A stretch of DNA of 64,000 bases. Origin: Galerina marginata. Its lineage: Eukaryota; Basidiomycota; Agaricomycetes; Agaricales; Galerinaceae. The notes under the pieces are model-generated. The model did not search any database, was not told the DNA's origin, and saw only the letters and a program-made list of their open reading frames with translations. Location of the stretch: contig JAECYW010000005.1 in NCBI GenBank assembly GCA_023014335.1, positions 3,596,001 to 3,660,000 on the forward strand, read 5' to 3'. A program made the translations under genes and the position numbers. Below, one piece after another: positions 56,791 to 64,000 of the stretch (positions are counted from its first letter, which is position 1; every line of letters starts with the position of its first letter).

Positions 56791-59190
56791 AGCCTGAAGT
56801 AAAAGACAATAGGAAGTAGTTAAACTACAAAAGAAATTGACGCGACGCATACACACCAACTCAAGGCGCCGTCGATAGGCCAAACCCCTGTTAAGACCGA
56901 ACGAAGAATTATTTGAATGGACAGGATTCGAGGCTCCGAATAGTTTGCAGACACCGCAATCTACAGATGTCCTGGACATCTGAGTGGCAGAAAAGTTAGA
57001 CTACCACAGGTTAAGGCAGAGGGTCTTTCCGCGTCGAATTGAATTTATGGTTAGATTAGCAGACGGGGAGTACGTAATCAAAATAGGGCGGAAGGCCTTG
57101 TACTTCAAGTACACGGTTCCATGCCTACTTCTGAGGATATCCACCCGAAAATCTAGCCAGGATCAACATCGCGAAGTCGTTGTGGGGTCCAGCGTGGCAG
57201 AAAAAGACAGAGCGACTCGGAGCTAGGTATCCCAGCCAGGACCGAAAAAATGGAATAAGGCGGAATCGGAGGGCATACGATCCTCGATGGGAACCAAAGA
57301 TTGATCAGGAGCAAAGCTGAAGGAAACGCGAAATATAGGCTCGAGTCGAATTCCTTTGCAACAAAACATACGACCAGAATAGAACGATTGCCTATGTAAA
57401 CATATGGTGTAAGCGGGAATCCAGCCAGGAAAACGGAATGAACTGTCATTTGGTGAGCGGGGAATGAGGAATGGTCGACGAACAAATTGGACCGACGTGT
57501 TTGATTGAGTACAATCATACTTTCTTGGAGTCAAGGCAGTTTTGGTCGATTTTTGGCTGGGGCTTATAATAATCATACCCGCGATTAGAAATGGTAGGAG
57601 CCTTCGAAGATAGGGCTCCAATTCCGATATCTAAGTATGGCATTTGAGAGACCCAGCCAGAAGGACGACGGAACTTAGACTCGAAATGAGGGGTTCGAAT
57701 GCGAATGAGGAGGTATAGAAGAAGGAAAGGATTCCAGCAATAAATGAGGAGTGCGCGAGTTTGTGACAGTCAACCGGATTCTAAAGGCACGAAAGGATGT
57801 TAGCAAGAGGAAAAATGAAGGATCGGTCAGGTCAATTGCAAAGAACTTACGTCCTGAAAGATCCGTCCTTGTTGGTAGGTCACGGCAGGTTTTTTTGGGG
57901 GTCAAGTGGCAATGCAGGCAGCGCTAATATCCTGTGATCTCCACCTTTGATCGGCGCATCGATTATGACGCCGGACACGTGGGGAGGAGATTGGATCGAC
58001 GAAAGCTGCGTTTGCTAGTGATTCCGTGGGTAAGGCGCAAGCAACAAGACGGGGCGTCAGGTTTGAGGTTCATGGTCACTGATCAGATATCTGGGGCCAC
58101 AGCCGCGCAAGAATGCCAAATATGAAGCTCTAGTGTTGAGAGTAACCGCAGGTCCCAAAGAATCGGCGATAAACGACCCAACTCGCGGCATCATCATGAT
58201 CTCTGCGCGGCGATGAGGAAGTTAGGCTTTCTCGGGACGAAGATTGGGGGAAAAATATCAACCGATAGCAACAGAACGCTATGGTAAGTCGCAGGAGAGT
58301 GGCTAGAGCATGGTTAGAGGAATATGAGGTTCGGAAATGGAAGATCAGGACGACAATCTTGGTTACATACCTAATCCAGGGCCTTCTCAAGGCGAAGCAT
58401 TTGGGGAAAAGGTATTAACCTTCACCGATGGTGGTAGTAAGCCATGTAGATCGTAGAAAAATAGCTAGAGAGATAAGAGGGTCTAAACTGGGAGATCGGG
58501 TTAATGGATTTGTTTACATACCTATGATTAAAATCGCTCGCTCGTTCCACCTTCCTGGCGAAGTTGACAAATAGACAACGGAATATGCTACCAGAGGTGA
58601 GATCTGAGAAATATACGAGGCAGAGTCTTCCAGAATACGAAGTCCAAGTTAAAGGAGGGGGGGCATAGACGATTCGGATTCGAAGCCTGCCAGAAGAATG
58701 ACGACTCGGAAGAAGTGAAAATGGTGGGTACTTTCCACTTGAAAGTACTCGTGCATTGCTCTTGGTATATCATGTGCCACTATTACTATGGCAGGCTTTC
58801 GTTTTCGAGATGTGTTGGGGGGGGAAGTTGGTGAGAACGAAGACTGGGATTGAAACTGGATTAAAAACTGCGTCAAAAATCTTCTAAGTTCTCGGTGAAA
58901 TTCGACAAACATTAAAGGGGAATGTCGTCAAGACGGAATCTAAACGCTATATGGGCGTAATGAGTCAGAATGTAAAGGAGGCATTGGGGATTCGAAGCCT
59001 GGCACAGACTGGCGGATTGAGGGCAGCGAAAAGTGAATCTGAGACACTGGAAATGGTCGTTAAAAATACCACTGGAGTACCTCTTTTTCGCTCTTGGTTT
59101 ATGCTCCTCCAACACTGCAGCAGGCTGTCGATTTCAGAATGCCTCGAGGGGAGATAAGTGAGGACGAAGATCAAGGCATGAAGTCACTGT
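56790..59190 (-). repeat. Repeat R, inverted copies i and j
   Basis: Copy i (56790 to about 57720) shows the GGCGCCGTCGATAGG segment, the uninterrupted target GAATTATTTGAATGG (about 56908), unit two (GAATAGAACGATTGCC, 57380) and unit one ending in CCCAGCCAGAAGGACGACGG (57652). Beyond it R 5'-part sequence continues, apparently as more than one partial copy, to about 59190 (CTCTGCGCGGCGATGAGG at 58201, CTTGGTTTATGCTCCTCCA at 59093). Confidence 0.6.
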
Positions 59191-59911
59191 CCAGTGTCCA
59201 TTATCGGATCGATTGGGTTAGAGGACGGTTTTAATAGCAGTATAATATATCTGACATACCAGCCAACCTTGCACCGTACATATAACCAAGATGTACACTG
59301 AACATTTAACACTACCTAAATCAGGAAGTCGCGAGACAGTTCCATGGCCACTGCAATGAAAATAATGGGACCTGTCATTATCTCTTCTGTCCAGCCGACC
59401 AAAGATTTCAGGTGATTATCAATTCCAGGGAGCTGTATATCATATTTCCTGGACTTTCAAGGCCTATGAATTGCTATTTAGCAATTGCACCTATCCCATC
59501 TGGGAATGAAAATACGAATTCAGGGTTATGATGGCAGATGCCTCCGTAACTCAGGTTTTGTGGCCTGAAGCCCAAAATACAGTCTTAGGTTACTACTGAT
59601 TTACGCGCTCTTGCGGTTAAATTTAATTATTTCAGATTTATCACCGCCAGGGAGCTGGTATAGACTAATTCTCAATTTTCTGGGCAGGAGACATAAAAAT
59701 AGGCTACACCAGCAAGTGACATTTCCATCTCATTCCTGTGGCAGATGAACACATATCAAGCAAATACGCTGATTCCAACTCCATAGAATTCATAACCCCT
59801 CAATGAGCCATTTCTACTTCTGAAGAATTCGTATAGTTTGCACTCACAAATATCATGGCTCCCAAGGCCTCAAGTCCTAGGATTCAAAAAGAGACAGTCG
59901 CGTAGTTCGTG
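59190..59911. other. Intergenic; no gene seen
   Basis: AT-rich sequence with no supported gene and no repeat that I can match elsewhere in the window. Confidence 0.3.
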
Positions 59912-60430
59912 TGCCGGCAGTAGTGTCGTTGGCTCAACCTTGCCATCTCGCCACACCAGGCCTCGCCACCTGGCGATCGCCAGTGGCGAGTCCAAAGATT
60001 TGAAAGTGCCCTGGCGAGAGCTGGCGAGACACCCTGGTGTACGGTGCCCCGGGCTGAAAATTTCCACTATAAAAACCTACCACCGCCAATTTTATGATAA
60101 TTTTGTCTGGATTTTTCCCGAAACGCCTCTGGGAGAAGCAAATTCTGGCGGCCATACTATTTCTGATCACTCGGCAAGGTCAGAATTCGTCCCATTGCTG
60201 CCGTAAATTGCTCAAGTTGACGGGACTCCCGCCGTATTATAAGTGATTTCATGAATTTCGGCCCATACACAGAAATTCATACCATTTTTCCCCATAATAC
60301 CGTTGATATGCTATTTTCCTGCTCTCGCCACTCGCCAGCATTCGCCATGTTCCCACGCCATTTGACTCACCATGACGGCGAGTGGCGAGACCTTTTGGAG
60401 GTTCAGCCCCCTGCACTAGCCGGCAGCCTC
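59912..60430. mobile_element. Candidate short TIR element with CTCGCCA repeats
   Basis: Imperfect inverted ends are present: TGCCGGCAGTAGTG, a gap, GGCTCAACCT, a gap, CTCGCCAC on the left; on the right, reversed, CTGCCGGCTAGTG, GGCTGAACCT, CTCGCCAC. About ten TGGCGA/TCGCCA motifs cluster just inside the ends, including a perfect palindrome CTGGCGATCGCCAG near 59970. There is no coding region and no certain target-site duplication. Confidence 0.5.
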
Positions 60431-60960
60431 GAAATATTTTAAGATCTATTCCACTTCATGGGACTTGAAAGGATTATTATATATGACTTTTAGGTCGTAG
60501 GAATTGAAAATAACCATTGGGTCCAGATTGCCAATGGTTTGAAGTTGGGCGATTTGAAATTCACCCCTGTCATTTTTAACGGCTCACGAGAATCCAAAGA
60601 TACAATATTAAATTTTCAGCGGCATAAGAATTGAAGTTGTTCAACACTGTCAACTTCAAGTCCACGGAAATGAAATCTCCAAAAGTCTGGCTTACTAGCT
60701 CACGAGAATTGAAAATGAAGGCGTTGATTTCCTAGCGGCAGCAGACTCGAAATTCAATGCTACCAATATATTCAAGTCTACTGAGCTGAAATTACGTGTA
60801 GTTCAATTTACCAGCTCACGAGAATTAAAAAATGAGATTTTGAAATTAAATGCCGGCATTCTATATCGTCCGTACACTCAAATTGCCGAGCACTTATGGC
60901 ATTAGTTTTTGCACTGCCACCTACAATCAGCGTCTATCGCGAATGACTTCATTCTAAAAA
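60430..60960. repeat. Degenerate ~113-bp periodic repeat
   Basis: The block CTCACGAGAAT(T/C) recurs near 60588, 60700 and 60814, each time followed by A-rich sequence, within a longer stretch rich in AAATTGAAG-like words. This looks like three eroded tandem units. No gene. Confidence 0.45.
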
Positions 60961-61002
60961 TAACCCACCCACTCCCGCGACTATCGACGCTGATTCGTGA
61001 CT

Positions 61003-61008
61003 TATAAA
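61003..61008 (+). promoter_or_regulatory. TATA box of the small gene
   Basis: TATAAA in CTTATAAATCGCG lies about 106 bases upstream of the leader-intron donor (61109) and fits a core promoter for the gene at 61170. Confidence 0.5.
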
Positions 61009-61169
61009 TCGCGACCTCATCGTAACGCTCTTCTCACTCACACCTTGCACTTCACCACCACCACCCATCGCACTTGCTCTCATCCTTTGGAAGCTCAAAC
61101 CCACCAAAGTAAGTTGATATTTCTATTCTTGTGTAATACCTTCGTTTACCTTGAACATCGACTACTAGA

Positions 61170-61551
61170 ATGTCCGGGAACCCCAAAATCACCCCAGCCC
61201 TCGCCAACTGTGTCGCGAACTTCCCGCGTCTCTGCCGTCGCGCACCGTGCCTGGTAAAGTACAGGGTCAACAGGAGAACTGTGAAGAGACTAGCGCGATA
61301 CAAGGACGTCGCGTGGATCGTTTTAAAAGGAAAACCCGTGAGTTTTAGTTCATATATCTTTGACACTTGACGAATACCTTGGATCTCAGACAGTCATTGG
61401 ACATATCGTCCATGTTGGCGGCGTTCTGGTTCACGTTGAGATTGGCAACACGCGCCCCCTTCAGTGAGTCTTTATCTCTCAACTTAATGTTCAACACTCA
61501 CTGATATTGCTTAGCAAATCCTGCGGCCAGTGCAACAAAGAGAAGCTTTAG
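61170..61551 (+). CDS. Small basic protein with terminal CGQC motif
   Basis: A leader intron (61109-61168, GTAAGT to CTACTAG) ends one base before the ATG. Coding exons 61170-61337, 61390-61463 and 61515-61551 join in frame to 92 residues; introns (52 and 51 nt) have GTGAGT donors and CAG/TAG acceptors. The protein is Arg/Lys-rich in the middle (RVNRRTVKRLARYK), has a hydrophobic stretch TVIGHIVHVGGVLVHVEIGN and ends in KSCGQCNKEKL, a CxxC that could bind metal or form a disulfide. Two more Cys pairs are N-terminal. No signal peptide, no known family. Three in-frame introns and a TATA box make it a credible gene. Confidence 0.72.
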
Positions 61552-62372
61552 AAAGATGTTCAGGAGTCGGAGGATTTGATACACGTACATTGGCAGTTCT
61601 TGGGCGGGTGGCAAAATTCAATAGTCGTATATCTTGTGCTTTATTCAAGTTAATGTAATTGATGGTTGAATGGTTTTTCTATTGTTAGCCGAAATAATTG
61701 AGGAATGAAGTCAGAGGGTATTTTTAAAAACATAGACGCTGGCGATCGGCGGCTATTCAAGTTATATTAATAGAAACGCTGGCAATTCGGTCGGTGGCAT
61801 TTTGATGCAAATGATTCAGAAAAAGAAGTTAAGACATTTTCAATTCTTCTGCGCCATTAACATTCACCCTGCTCCATCACCAGTCCAGGGAAGCCAAACA
61901 GGATTAGAGGTAAATATTGGCTCGGGAGCCGGGACAATGATATCGAAGCAAATATCTGCCCTGAGGCCAGCGCAATGATATTTCAACCTTCTTTGACTCG
62001 AATGATTGAAAAACAAAGGTTGGCATATTTCCGATTCATTTGAGCCATCAACGTTAGCTTTTCTTCATTATGAAGCTAGTGAAGCACAACAAAATTGGAA
62101 TTACATATTGGCTCGGTAGCCCCATTGCAAAGTAAATTCATATGCGCCATATATCCTTTTCTTGTCAATTCCATGTTGACGGAGGCCAAACTGAATATTA
62201 ACGCCATGTAAATACGTACCTCTATTTCCAAACCTTGCAGCCATATAATTTATTCCAACCCATCCCTAAAATCACACGGAGGATCAAGCTCTTCTTGAAG
62301 TTTCAAACTATTTTTCATAATCCGACACTGCCCAAGAAATCACAATATTGAGGAGGAATCAATATCTATAAT
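61552..62372. other. Intergenic; weak internal repetition only
   Basis: A 'TATTGGCTCGG(G/T)AGCC' phrase occurs at about 61915 and 62107 and similar 'AATGATAT' phrases occur around it, suggesting an eroded duplication. No gene is supported. It may be the 3' non-coding part of the transposon whose transposase starts at 62373. Confidence 0.35.
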
Positions 62373-64000
62373 TTATGTACTCTCTGACTCTATTACCTCC
62401 ATCTTTTGTATCTGCCTACGATTCCAAATTGAGAAAAATACCCTCACATACATAGTCGCTCTATCCTGTCGCATAAACCCAACAGATTTTCTGATCTTCT
62501 TGAGCCCACTGTTACCGCACTCTGCTGCACTCGAGTTTGCCCTTCCCAGTTCCGGGTTTTCGTTGCAGTATGGTGCCAAAAAACATGCTTGACTACATTT
62601 GTGTTCTTCTGAGTGAAAGTGGTCAATCAGAAACAGCGTGTCTCTGAAGAATTCCGCCTCGCGTGACATGCAATATGGCTGCAGAGCGCAGGCGAAGTCG
62701 TAGATGATAACCCTTGGCGCCTTTTCCCATCTTGTATAAATCGCTGAGAATACATCATTTCTTCCTTCAGCAGCTGGAATGCAGTGGAACCCATAGCAGA
62801 CACTATGACTGCACCAGACACACATCAGCCCGCCTGTTAACCGCTTCTTGGAGTATTCCGAGTAATACTTGTGGCAGACATCTGGTTCAATTGAGTCCTT
62901 TCCACCTTGGTCAGATGCATTTTCGTAAGGAATTCCGGGGTAGGAGGGTCTTTCCCGAATTTGGGGCATACCATAGTACGCCCCAGTCTGTCGAATGACA
63001 GAATCAGTTACAATTTCCCCATCAATCTTTGGCGCATTGACATACCTTAGTCCAGTCATCTGGTGCGTTTTCTGGTTTACTAGCCTCTCTCCCTGGTCCC
63101 TCATGTGTTTTGAGAGACTCATATACTGCCACTGATCTCACATAAAGCCAGGTGCACAATCCCAGCATATCTCCGTCCAACTCCCCACGTCGATATTCGT
63201 GAAGGAGCAAGGAGCGCAGAACTGGAATATATTGCAGGCTGGATGCTGTTGAGTGGCTCGGATGTCGCACAAATGTTCGTAAGTTCTGCAAAGCCAGGTA
63301 AGGGATAAACTGAAGGGCATTCTCATTTGCTGCCAGCTACAATATTCTATTAGGTTTTTTCAAATTTTATAAGGGTGGAAATACCTCTGTAAAGAACTTT
63401 GAATACACTTCCGGTGTATTTATTTTGCTCAAAACCGCGTTGAGCCCGAAGTGCTTCTCGAAAGTCTTTCCAAGGCTCATGTCCACCTCCTTTAACTTTG
63501 CCACTAGCTCAGGAATTTTTGATATGCGGAGTACCAAACCCCGATCGCGTTCAAAGTTGGGATGTGTGCTGTCCATAACAGCACCGGCAGGAGACAGGAG
63601 GGAAAGCTTAGGTCCTTTCAAGACGGAGATAACCAACAATCGAAGGTTTCGATTCCCAAGGATTTGTGTGTTAGATACTGGACGGACGTCTTCTCGTATC
63701 ACGGATGACTCTCCAATTGTTGTAGGTGGGTGGAGGGTTGGGAGCAGGTTTCTCCTACTGAAAGCAACAGTTACACCATCCCAAATTGTAATGTCTGGTG
63801 TGGGTCCACAGTAAGCACAACACATGTCGGTGCCAAACTGCATTAAGCGCATGTAGGAAAACCAAGCCTGTCGGAACAACTTATGGTTCATAAACAGTAT
63901 CTTGGATTGTCGTGTTTGGTAGCGTCGAGAAACCACAAGGACCCAGGCAACAAAAGGCGTCTCTGATGCAGAGAATTCACTTGTATAATCATCCAGGAGA
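62373..64000 (-). CDS. KDZ-type transposase with CxC5/CxC6-like clusters (partial)
   Basis: Minus-strand exons run from beyond the window edge (64000) to 63385, then 63336-63046 and 62987-62373; introns are 48 and 58 nt with GTATTT/GTATGT donors. At least 506 residues are visible; the N-terminus lies outside. Motifs in order: CCAYCGPTPDITIWDGV (CxC6-like), CHKYY then MCVWCSHSVCYGFHCIP (Cys cluster), GRNDVFS, IYDFACAL (first catalytic Asp region of the RNase H-like fold), HFHSEEHKCS, and SSAAECGNSGLKKIRKS. These fit the Kyakuja-Dileera-Zisupton transposases expanded in basidiomycetes. The frame is open throughout, so the element may be recently active. The catalytic assignment is by family memory, not alignment. 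Confidence 0.78.

Noticed and set aside
62714..62998. Plus-strand frame opposite the KDZ transposase
   Set aside because: It is antisense to well-conserved transposase motifs and has no features of its own.

Overview
The window is nuclear DNA of a basidiomycete fungus, most likely an agaricomycete. Three things point there: many short (48-62 nt) GT-AG introns, a basidiomycete-type tetraspanin (Tsp2 family), and a KDZ-type DNA-transposon transposase with CxC5/CxC6-like cysteine clusters. No tRNA, rRNA, CRISPR or bacterial-type features were seen.

Layout. The first ~54.7 kb is an amplified and decayed locus built from one repeating module. The module is a multi-membrane-span protein gene (five copies: A 1228-2882 +, B 9506-11229 +, C 21537-23263 +, D 40646-42419 +, E 48521-50297 -), a tetraspanin gene facing it tail-to-tail, and a ~2 kb non-coding repeat here called R. 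A/T1, B/T2, C/T3 and (inverted) T5/E are recognisable convergent pairs; D has no tetraspanin partner. Four of five membrane-protein copies have open, spliceable reading frames and the fifth (B) has one single-base frameshift. The tetraspanin has at least seven traces and only T5 (45228-47252) is intact. Non-autonomous TIR transposons are nested in the repeats (7158-8198, 27973-30417, 33308-34181, 35510-38139); a fifth candidate lies at 59912-60430.

The last ~9 kb is different. It holds an unrecognised three-exon gene (55351-56475) whose tail is cut short by a 7-bp tandem duplication, more inverted R sequence, a small four-exon gene for a 92-residue basic protein (61170-61551), and the 3' part of a KDZ transposase gene that runs off the window (62373 to beyond 64000, minus).

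The most interesting observations are: the repeated convergent membrane-protein/tetraspanin module with one-sided decay; a conserved candidate intron downstream of the stop codon in all five membrane-protein copies; a lost splice donor and possible exonised intron in copy E; a microhomology deletion of intron 3 in copy A; and the internal design of repeat R (three ~120-bp units bracketed by inverted TGGCTGGAT ends). Coordinates were read by eye; splice sites were checked by frame arithmetic, while repeat and pseudogene edges are approximate.
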